Positions 1 through 11,674 of a DNA stretch of 64,000 bases are shown here, piece after piece (position 1 is the stretch's first letter; each line of letters starts with the position of its first letter). A program made the translations under genes and the position numbers. Location of the stretch: NCBI RefSeq assembly GCF_023078275.1, contig NC_062990.1, positions 8,199,549 to 8,263,548 on the forward strand, read 5' to 3'. The stretch comes from Leguminivora glycinivorella. Taxonomy: Eukaryota > Arthropoda > Insecta > Lepidoptera > Tortricidae. Under the pieces are notes generated by a model that was not told the DNA's origin, ran no database searches, and was given only the letters and a program-made list of their open reading frames with translations.

Positions 1-620
1 TCAGCCTACGCGATCGGCGACGAATGCTGGATTTCTGTTTTTTGCACAAGGTCGTAAACGGACAAGTAAATTGCAGTAACTTGCTCGAGAGACTCTGTCT
101 AACTGCACCATATAATTATCCTCGGCAACCCATAACGAAAGTTTTCTCGCTACCAGCAACTAGGACTAATCTTGGACTGCAGTCGCCCATGGTACGAATT
201 TGCGCTGCATACAATGCCTTTGTAAGGGACGGGACTTGCATCGACATTTTCCACGACACTTTATCCGAATTTAAAAATAAAATAATAAGGGGGATGATAA
301 AAGGGTAAATAAATGATTAATAAAAATAAAAATAAAAAACAACAAAAATTGTAAAAACAAGTTAATAATTATAGTTGAACTTAATTCGTGTAGTTATGTT
401 ATATATTTTTAAACTAAGTAATTTAAATTTAGTTCTTGTGTAATTCTAGGTTAGATAATAGTATTAGTTGGAGCTCGCTGCATTATATGAGAGAATGTTA
501 TGTACTCCGTAATTGTCATATATATCAGTACTTAATGCCTGTTTGAATGCTTGTTAATGTAATCTACAATATATATGATGTGGACGTACTTTTATAATAA
601 AATAAAAATAAAATAAAGAC
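1..620 (+). mobile_element. 3' end of a Jockey-like LINE
   Basis: An open frame enters from the left edge (codons from base 3) and stops at 306-308. Its residues RRRMLDFCFLHKVVNG resemble the region just after the reverse transcriptase domain of Jockey/I-type LINEs, where an RR-x-hDhxFLhKhhNG pattern is usual. About 300 bp of AT-rich 3' UTR follows, ending near an A-rich stretch at 597-620. Only the last 100 or so residues of ORF2 lie inside the window, so I cannot say whether the element is intact. It sits in gek intron 24, opposite in orientation to the gene. Family identity rests on recognising the motif, not on alignment. Confidence 0.7.
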
Positions 621-740
621 ACCTCACTGTGTCTTTAATATACATAAATTTTATTATAATATCAGACTCAACTTTGAGATTCAACGACAGGTTTAAACTG
701 TTTTTGTCGTCGCGGCATTGAAGGTCATGTAAGGGACTAT

Positions 741-994
741 CCACACACACAGGCGACGCATGTCTTAAGACGCGGAACGGACGTCAGCGCCGCGTCGCTT
801 GAGTGTAATTTAAAAAACGTCTCCTCAGTACATAGGAAGGACGTAAGACGCGCCCCCAGGCAACGAGGCACGCGCCTCAAGCGACGCGCCCCAAGCGTCG
901 CGTCGCCTGGGGCGCGTCTTACGTCCTTCCTTTTCCTAGCGACGCGGCGCTTACGTCCGTTCCGCGTCTTAGGACATGCGTCGCCTGAGTGTGG
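741..994. mobile_element. Palindromic GC-rich MITE
   Basis: The two halves are inverted copies. CCACACACACAGGCGACGCA on the left pairs with the reverse complement of TGCGTCGCCTGAGTGTGG on the right, and the symmetry continues through the centre near 880-905. The element is far more GC-rich than the surrounding AT-rich intron. No transposase frame is present. The minus-strand open frame across it is a by-product of composition. The target duplication could not be fixed. Confidence 0.7.
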
Positions 995-1306
995 GTTGCC
1001 ACTAAAAAATTGCACGTAAAGGTTACATATGAAGTCGTGGCGTGTTCGGGTACAAAATGTTAAGAGCTGAGACTTTACAATAGTGAAGTTTAACTTTTTG
1101 ATCAACAAAGATAGCCATCAACATGCACGGTAACAATTCAATATTAACCTTAATGAATTTCAATAAAGTTTACAATGGCAGCAATAATAGGCGTGGCATT
1201 ACTACAATTGTGTCCCTTTTGATTACCTAAACATTTGCTTTGCGTTTAGGGATTATGATCAGGGGATACATTTTCATATGAAATGAAATTGTCTCCTAGT
1301 GACCAC
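995..1306 (-). other. gek intron 24, proximal part
   Basis: This is non-coding sequence directly downstream (in gek orientation) of the amplified exon. The native intron reads on from the last 5' splice site as GTCAGTTATAGTGGTC. No further gek exon, RNA gene or recognisable mobile element was found between 995 and 1306. Confidence 0.5.
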
Positions 1307-2875
1307 TATAACTGACCTCTGGCTGTGCAGCAGCTCGGCCCGGGTCCTGCTGAGCTCCTCGCCGACTTGCTGCTTGGCCTGTATCTCGGAGTGCAGGCTG
1401 GACTGCAGCGTGAGGATCTCCATCTTGTCCAGTTTCTGCGAGCGCCGGTTGTATAACTGACCTCTGGCTGTGCAGCAGCTCGGCCCGGGTCCTGCTGAGC
1501 TCCTCGCCGACTTGCTGCTTGGCCTGTATCTCGGAGTGCAGGCTGGACTGCAGCGTGAGGATCTCCATCTTGTCCAGTTTCTGCGAGCGCCGGTTGTATA
1601 ACTGACCTCTGGCTGTGCAGCAGCTCGGCCCGGGTCCTGCTGAGCTCCTCGCCGACTTGCTGCTTGGCCTGTATCTCGGAGTGCAGGCTGGACTGCAGCG
1701 TGAGGATCTCCATCTTGTCCAGTTTCTGCGAGCGCCGGTTGTATAACTGACCTCTGGCTGTGCAGCAGCTCGGCCCGGGTCCTGCTGAGCTCCTCGCCGA
1801 CTTGCTGCTTGGCCTGTATCTCGGAGTGCAGGCTGGACTGCAGCGTGAGGATCTCCATCTTGTCCAGTTTCTGCGAGCGCCGGTTGTATAACTGACCTCT
1901 GGCTGTGCAGCAGCTCGGCCCGGGTCCTGCTGAGCTCCTCGCCGACTTGCTGCTTGGCCTGTATCTCGGAGTGCAGGCTGGACTGCAGCGTGAGGATCTC
2001 CATCTTGTCCAGTTTCTGCGAGCGCCGGTTGTATAACTGACCTCTGGCTGTGCAGCAGCTCGGCCCGGGTCCTGCTGAGCTCCTCGCCGACTTGCTGCTT
2101 GGCCTGTATCTCGGAGTGCAGGCTGGACTGCAGCGTGAGGATCTCCATCTTGTCCAGTTTCTGCGAGCGCCGGTTGTATAACTGACCTCTGGCTGTGCAG
2201 CAGCTCGGCCCGGGTCCTGCTGAGCTCCTCGCCGACTTGCTGCTTGGCCTGTATCTCGGAGTGCAGGCTGGACTGCAGCGTGAGGATCTCCATCTTGTCC
2301 AGTTTCTGCGAGCGCCGGTTGTATAACTGACCTCTGGCTGTGCAGCAGCTCGGCCCGGGTCCTGCTGAGCTCCTCGCCGACTTGCTGCTTGGCCTGTATC
2401 TCGGAGTGCAGGCTGGACTGCAGCGTGAGGATCTCCATCTTGTCCAGTTTCTGCGAGCGCCGGTTGTATAACTGACCTCTGGCTGTGCAGCAGCTCGGCC
2501 CGGGTCCTGCTGAGCTCCTCGCCGACTTGCTGCTTGGCCTGTATCTCGGAGTGCAGGCTGGACTGCAGCGTGAGGATCTCCATCTTGTCCAGTTTCTGCG
2601 AGCGCCGGTTGTATAACTGACCTCTGGCTGTGCAGCAGCTCGGCCCGGGTCCTGCTGAGCTCCTCGCCGACTTGCTGCTTGGCCTGTATCTCGGAGTGCA
2701 GGCTGGACTGCAGCGTGAGGATCTCCATCTTGTCCAGTTTCTGCGAGCGCCGGTTGTATAACTGACCTCTGGCTGTGCAGCAGCTCGGCCCGGGTCCTGC
2801 TGAGCTCCTCGCCGACTTGCTGCTTGGCCTGTATCTCGGAGTGCAGGCTGGACTGCAGCGTGAGGATCTCCATCT
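1307..2875 (-). repeat. gek: Exon-24 tandem array, left block (11 units of 145 bp)
   Basis: Eleven head-to-tail copies of a 145-bp unit with no differences that I could see. The unit boundary GTATAACTGACC recurs at 1451, 1596, 1741 and so on to 2756, exactly 145 bp apart. Read on the minus strand, each unit is 134 bp of gek exon 24 (starting NRRSQKLDKM) followed by GTCAGTTATA and one C, that is, the 5' splice site and start of the native intron. There is no polypyrimidine tract or AG acceptor between units. The highest-coordinate unit is cut by the LTR element after ATCT at 2872-2875. The leftmost unit runs into the native intron at 1307. Confidence 0.95.
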
Positions 2876-3004
2876 TGTAGTGTGTGTACCACACCTTACC
2901 CACACATGTGCATAGCTTAGTATATATTGGCATGTACTTGTTATTTAAGACACATTAAACGTATACTCCATACGAAGTAGTTATCATTTACGCTCCACAT
3001 CACA
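2876..3004 (+). repeat. 5' LTR (129 bp)
   Basis: Direct repeat of 5777-5905. It begins TGTAGTGTGTG and ends TCCACATCACA, so it has TG...CA ends, and it contains a possible TATA box (TAGTATATATTGG). Confidence 0.9.
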
Positions 3005-3022
3005 TGGCGATCCTGCCAGTGC
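3005..3022 (+). other. Putative primer-binding site
   Basis: TGGCGATCCTGCCAGTGC begins at the first base after LTR1. TGG is expected for pairing with the CCA end of a tRNA. Just beyond it, GCCAGTGC and GCACTGGC form a perfect 8-bp stem, which could belong to a leader or packaging signal. I did not assign the tRNA. Confidence 0.6.
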
Positions 3023-5765
3023 GGCCTCGAGCTGCACTGGCGGCGCGCCGCGCCAGCCAGTATTACTGACCGTGAACTTCCGTAAATAAATATTTGGAAC
3101 TCTAAGTGAATGAAAAGGACTATTATATATTTATAGTGACAGTGAAAAGTTTCAAGAGAATAAATAGAACTTACGGATTGGACTAATATATCAAATATAT
3201 GAGTATCATATAGTGAAAGTGAAAAGGTTACAGAGACTAAATCGAAAGTTACGGATTGGTGCTTATTGCAAATAAAAAAAAATATGTGCAGTGTGGACTA
3301 AATTACATTTCTAATATCTACTTAATAGACTCATGTTATCAGGAGATTTTGAAAATAAATCATTTTTTTTTTTCGAATAAACGAAAGTGGCAAGTTGTAA
3401 GGACGTTGCAGCTGGGAGATTGTTCGCGTCACGGACCCCGGGCGTGGCCTTGCCGACGTTGTACGCGACGACGAGGAGACTGGACACGAAGTCCTGGTCC
3501 CGCCACACAACGGTCATGGAATGGTCGTAATCTAAACTAGGTGGTTATATGGTTTTAGTTAATAAGTATAAGCAGTTGATTGACAGTTTCTTCTTGTGTT
3601 TAAAATAAATATGAAGCGCGTTATATGCATTATTTTCATTAGATAACTATTTTAAATTTCGTTTTTTGAGTAGGTAATAAAAATTAAGTTTCAAAATTGT
3701 GTCTGTGTATACGTAATATTAGCAATTGCTATTATTTACGGAAATTAAGTTTAATAATATTGCGATGTAGGAATACAATGCATATGCAAATTAAATATTA
3801 TGTGGAATCTAATTAAATGCTGCTTGATGACGAAATAGTAATATGGTTAAAAGTACGGCACGTTTTAATATTACATCATTCGATCTCTACTTTGCATTCA
3901 GTAATTCAAATTGGTAAACTTAACAAATGATTTCGTGCACTTGGATACAACATTCGTCATAGCGTACAGGTGGGCCGCGTCATCCGCGACACGTGTTCAC
4001 ATATAAGGGATCGGTATGTAGCTTCTGTTATTACGTCTCGAATTTCAGTTTCAACATAATGCATTATTAATGTATTGTGCAATAATTTAGATTACTTCAA
4101 ATTTATCGTATTTAACTTGGCAATTGCATATAATTATAATCTTACCGACTTTTGACCATATTAAACTGAAAATTGGTATTTAGAACTAGATTGTTAAGAA
4201 ATAATAATGTACCTACTTGAATGTTTCAGATTTTTTTTCTCGGAATTGACTATAATATGTTTACACGGATTTAACAATATAATAATCACGGCAAATGACA
4301 TTATACTGTGGAAAATAAATATATTTGAGATTTAATGATTTTGTAAAATGTTAAAAGTGAATTGTTGGTATATGAAATGTTTTTGTTATTTAGGTATAGG
4401 AGTGTTCAAGTTTTGTTTTATTTTGCGACGGAGTTATGGCTAGAGGTTTTATTAATGTAGAGGGTGGAATAGAAAAGAATGGTTTGTTTTTTGAAATTAG
4501 GTATGTGTGCGAGATTTTGGAAGTCGAGTAAATTGAAGCAGGTAAGTTTTTCAAAGAGCGACTGGTCTGATCAACCAAGGGTTGTTGAAATTCTTATTTG
4601 TTGAAGTTTTATGGTGTTGGTTTAATTGTGGTTGGTAATTGAATGTTTTTTTTTAATGAGTGTTACTGAATCGATATACTTATAAATATGCCTATCGTAT
4701 CATCGGCAGCCCGAGAGGGGTCATGAGCGATATGGTATAGCAAGGGTACGCCAGGGTACAAGGCAGGTAGGGAATCCTTGGAGATCTGATCATGATTTGA
4801 TCGAGCATCAATCGTGAAGACTCCTTGGACACATGGAAGGTTATTATGTAAGGACGTGTTAAAAGAACTGCCTGTGTGAGTTAATATATTGTATGTGTGC
4901 GCGCTTAAAAATAAATATCCTTGTATCCTGAGCAAATAAATAAATAAATATATAGTAAGGTCGGCCGGCCAGGTAAGTAAATGCGTTGTGTACCCTTGCC
5001 ATAAAAAAAGAGAAGCACGCTTTAGATGCATAAGTAAATACAGTGTTATTATTATGATAAAAATAAAGTTAAGACGTCTATGAATGAAAGTAAGACTTGC
5101 AAGTAAATAATGAGATAAATATGATGTTCACCCAAGGTACCCTAGATTGGGAGTTCATACTCGTACTGTACGAACTATCTATTTGGATTTGAATTGTATC
5201 GACGGATACTTATTTCACTGTGGATTTTTTTTTAATTTAGTGTAGTTTTAAGTTTTGTGTTAAGTCTTTGATGTTGTTTACATTTTGTATTCTGGTTATT
5301 TTTATACAAATATGTATAATTGTTTATTAAACGATTCGTCATCAAAGCAAGCATAGATAACTAAGTGTATAAGTTGTATAACCTTTATAAAAATACATGG
5401 GTACCCACCCATGGTAATAACTATTGTATGGTGCCCTTAGCGTATAATGGAAATTTGTGTTTATTTTAGACAAATTTTATAAGTAAAACTTATAATTTTC
5501 ATTTACCTATATATAAGTATCTCTTTAAATTTTTTTTTTATTCGTCAAATATTCTTTCTTTGAACTTCAAAGTATTTTTACTGTATGTCTAATACCTATA
5601 TGTGTAAAAAAAAATGATTTAATTTTGTATAAGATATACATTTCCTGAGAGATTTTGCTTACAAAAGATACCTTTCCTTACTTTTTTTTTAATTTGTGTA
5701 ATTCTTTTTTTTTGATATTTAAAAAAAAATATTCCTCATAGTATAGGACAATATTTTTTTTCTCT

Positions 5766-5776
5766 GAGGGGGAAGG
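5766..5776 (+). other. Polypurine tract
   Basis: GAGGGGGAAGG lies immediately upstream of LTR2, the position used to prime plus-strand synthesis. It also sets the element's orientation as plus strand. Confidence 0.75.
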
Positions 5777-5905
5777 TGTAGTGTGTGTACCACACCTTAC
5801 CCACACATGTGCATAGCTTAGTATATATTGGCATGTACTTGTTATTTAAGACACATTAAACGTATACTCCATACGAAGTAGTTATCATTTACGCTCCACA
5901 TCACA
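5777..5905 (+). repeat. 3' LTR (129 bp)
   Basis: Matches the 5' LTR base for base by eye. It is followed by the second copy of the ATCT target duplication at 5906-5909, and then the interrupted array unit resumes with TGTCCAG. Confidence 0.9.
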
Positions 5906-8699
5906 ATCTTGTCCAGTTTCTGCGAGCGCCGGTTGTATAACTGACCTCTGGCTGTGCAGCAGCTCGGCCCGGGTCCTGCTGAGCTCCTCGCCGACTTGCT
6001 GCTTGGCCTGTATCTCGGAGTGCAGGCTGGACTGCAGCGTGAGGATCTCCATCTTGTCCAGTTTCTGCGAGCGCCGGTTGTATAACTGACCTCTGGCTGT
6101 GCAGCAGCTCGGCCCGGGTCCTGCTGAGCTCCTCGCCGACTTGCTGCTTGGCCTGTATCTCGGAGTGCAGGCTGGACTGCAGCGTGAGGATCTCCATCTT
6201 GTCCAGTTTCTGCGAGCGCCGGTTGTATAACTGACCTCTGGCTGTGCAGCAGCTCGGCCCGGGTCCTGCTGAGCTCCTCGCCGACTTGCTGCTTGGCCTG
6301 TATCTCGGAGTGCAGGCTGGACTGCAGCGTGAGGATCTCCATCTTGTCCAGTTTCTGCGAGCGCCGGTTGTATAACTGACCTCTGGCTGTGCAGCAGCTC
6401 GGCCCGGGTCCTGCTGAGCTCCTCGCCGACTTGCTGCTTGGCCTGTATCTCGGAGTGCAGGCTGGACTGCAGCGTGAGGATCTCCATCTTGTCCAGTTTC
6501 TGCGAGCGCCGGTTGTATAACTGACCTCTGGCTGTGCAGCAGCTCGGCCCGGGTCCTGCTGAGCTCCTCGCCGACTTGCTGCTTGGCCTGTATCTCGGAG
6601 TGCAGGCTGGACTGCAGCGTGAGGATCTCCATCTTGTCCAGTTTCTGCGAGCGCCGGTTGTATAACTGACCTCTGGCTGTGCAGCAGCTCGGCCCGGGTC
6701 CTGCTGAGCTCCTCGCCGACTTGCTGCTTGGCCTGTATCTCGGAGTGCAGGCTGGACTGCAGCGTGAGGATCTCCATCTTGTCCAGTTTCTGCGAGCGCC
6801 GGTTGTATAACTGACCTCTGGCTGTGCAGCAGCTCGGCCCGGGTCCTGCTGAGCTCCTCGCCGACTTGCTGCTTGGCCTGTATCTCGGAGTGCAGGCTGG
6901 ACTGCAGCGTGAGGATCTCCATCTTGTCCAGTTTCTGCGAGCGCCGGTTGTATAACTGACCTCTGGCTGTGCAGCAGCTCGGCCCGGGTCCTGCTGAGCT
7001 CCTCGCCGACTTGCTGCTTGGCCTGTATCTCGGAGTGCAGGCTGGACTGCAGCGTGAGGATCTCCATCTTGTCCAGTTTCTGCGAGCGCCGGTTGTATAA
7101 CTGACCTCTGGCTGTGCAGCAGCTCGGCCCGGGTCCTGCTGAGCTCCTCGCCGACTTGCTGCTTGGCCTGTATCTCGGAGTGCAGGCTGGACTGCAGCGT
7201 GAGGATCTCCATCTTGTCCAGTTTCTGCGAGCGCCGGTTGTATAACTGACCTCTGGCTGTGCAGCAGCTCGGCCCGGGTCCTGCTGAGCTCCTCGCCGAC
7301 TTGCTGCTTGGCCTGTATCTCGGAGTGCAGGCTGGACTGCAGCGTGAGGATCTCCATCTTGTCCAGTTTCTGCGAGCGCCGGTTGTATAACTGACCTCTG
7401 GCTGTGCAGCAGCTCGGCCCGGGTCCTGCTGAGCTCCTCGCCGACTTGCTGCTTGGCCTGTATCTCGGAGTGCAGGCTGGACTGCAGCGTGAGGATCTCC
7501 ATCTTGTCCAGTTTCTGCGAGCGCCGGTTGTATAACTGACCTCTGGCTGTGCAGCAGCTCGGCCCGGGTCCTGCTGAGCTCCTCGCCGACTTGCTGCTTG
7601 GCCTGTATCTCGGAGTGCAGGCTGGACTGCAGCGTGAGGATCTCCATCTTGTCCAGTTTCTGCGAGCGCCGGTTGTATAACTGACCTCTGGCTGTGCAGC
7701 AGCTCGGCCCGGGTCCTGCTGAGCTCCTCGCCGACTTGCTGCTTGGCCTGTATCTCGGAGTGCAGGCTGGACTGCAGCGTGAGGATCTCCATCTTGTCCA
7801 GTTTCTGCGAGCGCCGGTTGTATAACTGACCTCTGGCTGTGCAGCAGCTCGGCCCGGGTCCTGCTGAGCTCCTCGCCGACTTGCTGCTTGGCCTGTATCT
7901 CGGAGTGCAGGCTGGACTGCAGCGTGAGGATCTCCATCTTGTCCAGTTTCTGCGAGCGCCGGTTGTATAACTGACCTCTGGCTGTGCAGCAGCTCGGCCC
8001 GGGTCCTGCTGAGCTCCTCGCCGACTTGCTGCTTGGCCTGTATCTCGGAGTGCAGGCTGGACTGCAGCGTGAGGATCTCCATCTTGTCCAGTTTCTGCGA
8101 GCGCCGGTTGTATAACTGACCTCTGGCTGTGCAGCAGCTCGGCCCGGGTCCTGCTGAGCTCCTCGCCGACTTGCTGCTTGGCCTGTATCTCGGAGTGCAG
8201 GCTGGACTGCAGCGTGAGGATCTCCATCTTGTCCAGTTTCTGCGAGCGCCGGTTGTATAACTGACCTCTGGCTGTGCAGCAGCTCGGCCCGGGTCCTGCT
8301 GAGCTCCTCGCCGACTTGCTGCTTGGCCTGTATCTCGGAGTGCAGGCTGGACTGCAGCGTGAGGATCTCCATCTTGTCCAGTTTCTGCGAGCGCCGGTTG
8401 TATAACTGACCTCTGGCTGTGCAGCAGCTCGGCCCGGGTCCTGCTGAGCTCCTCGCCGACTTGCTGCTTGGCCTGTATCTCGGAGTGCAGGCTGGACTGC
8501 AGCGTGAGGATCTCCATCTTGTCCAGTTTCTGCGAGCGCCGGTTGTATAACTGACCTCTGGCTGTGCAGCAGCTCGGCCCGGGTCCTGCTGAGCTCCTCG
8601 CCGACTTGCTGCTTGGCCTGTATCTCGGAGTGCAGGCTGGACTGCAGCGTGAGGATCTCCATCTTGTCCAGTTTCTGCGAGCGCCGGTTCCGCCAGCCG
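5906..8699 (-). repeat. gek: Exon-24 tandem array, right block (19 units of 145 bp)
   Basis: Continuation of the same array. CTGACCTCTGG recurs from 5941 to 8551 at exactly 145-bp intervals (19 occurrences). With the left block, the array before insertion was 30 units (4359 bp is 30 x 145 plus 9). At 8699 the array joins single-copy exon sequence. The highest unit is the native one, because it alone is preceded by the 3' splice site at 8764-8765. The minus strand has no stop codon in any of the three frames over the whole block. The plus strand is closed in every unit by TAA and TGA at the junction. Confidence 0.95.
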
Positions 8700-8763
8700 C
8701 CGGGCGCGCCCGGGGCGGCCGGTGGAGACGCGGGGGCGGCGATAGTGCCGCGAGTGGCCGAAG
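8556..8763 (-). CDS. gek: gek exon 24, native copy
   Basis: Acceptor ATTCCCCGTTGTTTCAG. The exon opens SATRGTIAAPASPPAAPG, a Pro/Ala linker in GC-rich DNA, then GGWRNRRSQKLDKMEILTLQ and ends ELLHSQ in phase 2 at donor CAGAG|GTCAGT. The linker 74 bp (8690-8763) is single copy. The following 134 bp is the part amplified 30 times. The next gek exon is outside the window. Confidence 0.9.
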
Positions 8764-11643
8764 CTGAAACAACGGGGAATATCAACTCTCATCTCAGAAC
8801 CAAGCTTAACATGGAACAGGTCGCGTGACTAGGGTTAAAAATAGAAAAAAAAAACAAATGTTATTTATTTTCAGAATTATGAAAAAAAAAACGAGCACCA
8901 TCGTTTTTTTTTCTAAATATTGTTTTTTTTTTCAGATGAACAAATAAAACGACAATAACGGTTTTTCGTGAGTTGTTATAACGTGTTTCAATAACGTACA
9001 TTTTAATTCTATCAACATTCAGTATACAAAAGTTTATTGGGGAATCCCCGATGCGGCGTGCAGCGCGAAGAGGCGGTGGTGTTGCCAACAGTAAATAGTG
9101 ATAAATACCAAATAAAGATTTCGTAAATGTTACTTTTATAAGACCAGAAATTAAAGTTATTTGATTAAATTCGTTTAATAGTTAACACGTCTAAAAACCG
9201 CATTACATTATTAACTGCTTTGCAAATTTTGAGATTTCGTACTTTAGAAAAAAAAATTCCAGAAAAAATCTGTTTTTTTTTTCACGGTTTTTATTTCATG
9301 TTTTTTTTTTCAAGCCAAAAAAAACCGTCTTTTTGCAACCCTACGCGTGACACCTCAATCAATATGACACGCATCCCGCTCGAACATCCAATTTAGTTAA
9401 TTGCATTCAGAGACGTTTTAGCTTTTATTTATAAAACAAAGGCAGTTCAGCTACGCTGTTTCTAGAAATGGCCTTGATTAATAGTAAAGAACAGAAAGCA
9501 AATTCCAGAAAATCTTACCAATCTTGAGGTACTCCAGTTCCTCGGTCATCTTAGTAGCCAGCGCTTGCAAGTATCCTCGAGCCTCCTTCTCGTCCGCCAC
9601 CCATCGGATGATGTCCGCTATCTGTGAACCGAACTTAACCTTGAGAGGAGGTCGTAAGGGAGAGAGAGGAAAAAATTTGCTCAGATTCTTCAAAAATTAG
9701 TGACTCTGTCTGCTAAGCTGCAGGCATTTATTTGTGTGATAAGTACAGATATTTTGTCTCTGAGTCATTGATGTTTTCTATGTATTTAAGTATTTGTATA
9801 TTACATATATCGTTGTCGGAGTATCCACAACACAAGACTTCTTGAGGACTTCTGTGGGACTCGATTTAATCAATCTGTGTAAAAATGTCCTATAATATTT
9901 ATTTATTATTTGTCTTCGACGCGCGACGGCACAACCACGTTTGTTAATATATGCGAATATTTGCATTCTTAATTTAATCTTACTTTCCAAAGGGATCAGT
10001 AACTTCCTCATAGTGCTAAGGCACCTGACACCAGCGTCTCTCGATCGTCTGTGCTTAGTCAACAGCTCTTCTTCTAATTTGTGTTATCCCTGAATTTGAC
10101 AGTCCTCTATAGCTGCTAATTGACACAGTGACAAAACAGAGCAACGTCACCATTTTCCATATCGCCGACTAGGCCGCCGAGAAGACTCAATCTAACAATA
10201 AGTTACTGTCCCAAAGACGTTTTGTAAATACAGTCAAGTGTAAAAATATGGGTGCGTACAACTTATCAAAAATATGTCCCATAGCACTTTATGTCGGCGG
10301 AATAAGGTCTCGGTACATATTTTTGAGCGGATCACAGACCAACCCCTATAGACATCCATTACAAGACGACTCGCGGTCGCCAGCCTTCCTAGTATTTGCA
10401 CTGATAAAAGCGCGGGCGCTCGCCGTGCCCGATCAGTAGCGACCAAGTAACAGACCCGAAAGCAGCGCGTGTTTTTCGCACAAAAAAATTGGAAAAGGGT
10501 ACTTTGATGCCTTAAAGATGTCCACCTGTAGTGTGAAATGGTGTGGAAAGGTAACAAGAAGCTCAAATTTAACACTTTCGCTACCAAGAACCCGACTGTC
10601 GGGTACACCGCTCGTAGAAGCGTAGCCGATTACATGGGTTTCCCCGTATGTAGCGAAAATGTCGTAGCGCCGCGTAGAGCCCGGTTTCGAAAGTGTTAAA
10701 AACAGACGGCATTACATTCCACAAATAAGTCAGATTTATAATTTATTCAGAGCCGGCATAGGTCAACTTACATTGGCCACTTACGCGTCAGTAGAGGGAC
10801 AGTCTCTTTCATCTGGCGCGACTGCCCGCCGTCCTTGAAACGGCCAATCACAGCGCGCTTAACACATTCCCCGCCCGCTCCTCGCACCCCAAACACTGGT
10901 GACTCGTATCGCGAACAAAATATACAAGATTTCTACTCTATAGGAGGTTCTCTGTGGAGCGGATAAAATCGATACGTATTTTTGCACTTGACTGTACAAT
11001 AACGCACCTGAGTTTCCCAGTGTTGCATGGTGTCTCGTTTAGCTCTGAGCTCCTCTAACTCCATTTCTAACTGCCTTCGCTCCGCCTGCCACCGGCGACC
11101 GTTTTCGGCCATCTGTAGACAAAAAGGTTTCGTATAAAATGTTACAATTGCATTTACAATCGCTCGTTGTACTCTTCTTGAGATAATCGTACCAGATTCT
11201 AAAAGAATGTACAGTACACGACTTCAGGTAAGTGAATGTAAATGATAGTTGGATGTAATTAAGGTACAGCGGGGCAAATCTCGACTGGGGGGCAAATGTA
11301 ACTGGTACATTTTTTCCATGTTTTACAATGTTTACATTATTAAATAGAGTGTCCACCGGTTATATCTGGTAGGCGTGTTCAGTGGATACATGTAGAACTC
11401 AACATCATAGTGTAATAATTGAAAAAATGGATTAGTTACAATGCCCCCCCCCCCAGTCGAGATTTACCCCGCTGTACCTTAGTAGATTGTGTTACAAGGC
11501 AGCAAAATTACATATTTACAGCGAGGGTGTAAATTGAATCCTAAATGAAGAGAAGAATCCTGAATCCTGAGCGCAGCAATGGATTCTAAAATAGAATCCT
11601 GACTTGAGCCTAGTGAGGGATTCAAGTGTTAACGCCCAAGGTG

Positions 11644-11674
<31 letters not shown>

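Larger units (their letters stand above)
2876..5905 (+). mobile_element. Non-autonomous LTR retrotransposon inserted in the exon array
   Basis: A complete 3030-bp element bounded by two 129-bp direct LTRs (2876-3004 and 5777-5905) that look identical and start TGTAGTG and end CATCACA. The 4-bp target duplication ATCT (2872-2875 and 5906-5909) is exact, and removing the element restores the array unit. A primer-binding-like TGGCGATCCTGCCAG follows LTR1 directly, and a polypurine tract precedes LTR2. The 2772-bp internal region has no gag, protease or reverse transcriptase frame, so proteins must come from elsewhere. Identical LTRs imply a very recent insertion. The 4-bp duplication would fit a Ty3/Gypsy-type integrase, but this is inference. 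Confidence 0.92.

Noticed and set aside
737..1108. 123-codon minus-strand frame
   Set aside because: Spans a palindromic MITE; Arg/Pro-rich composition reflects its GC content.
1274..2933. Three minus-strand open frames of 528-545 codons
   Set aside because: Left block of the same array; starts fall in the LTR.
3256..5031. Coding remnants in the LTR element
   Set aside because: Short frames only; no gag, protease, RT or integrase motif in any frame.
5842..8792. Three overlapping minus-strand open frames of 963-976 codons
   Set aside because: They are the same exon-24 array read in three frames. Their non-repeat starts are in intron or linker sequence, so they are not three genes.
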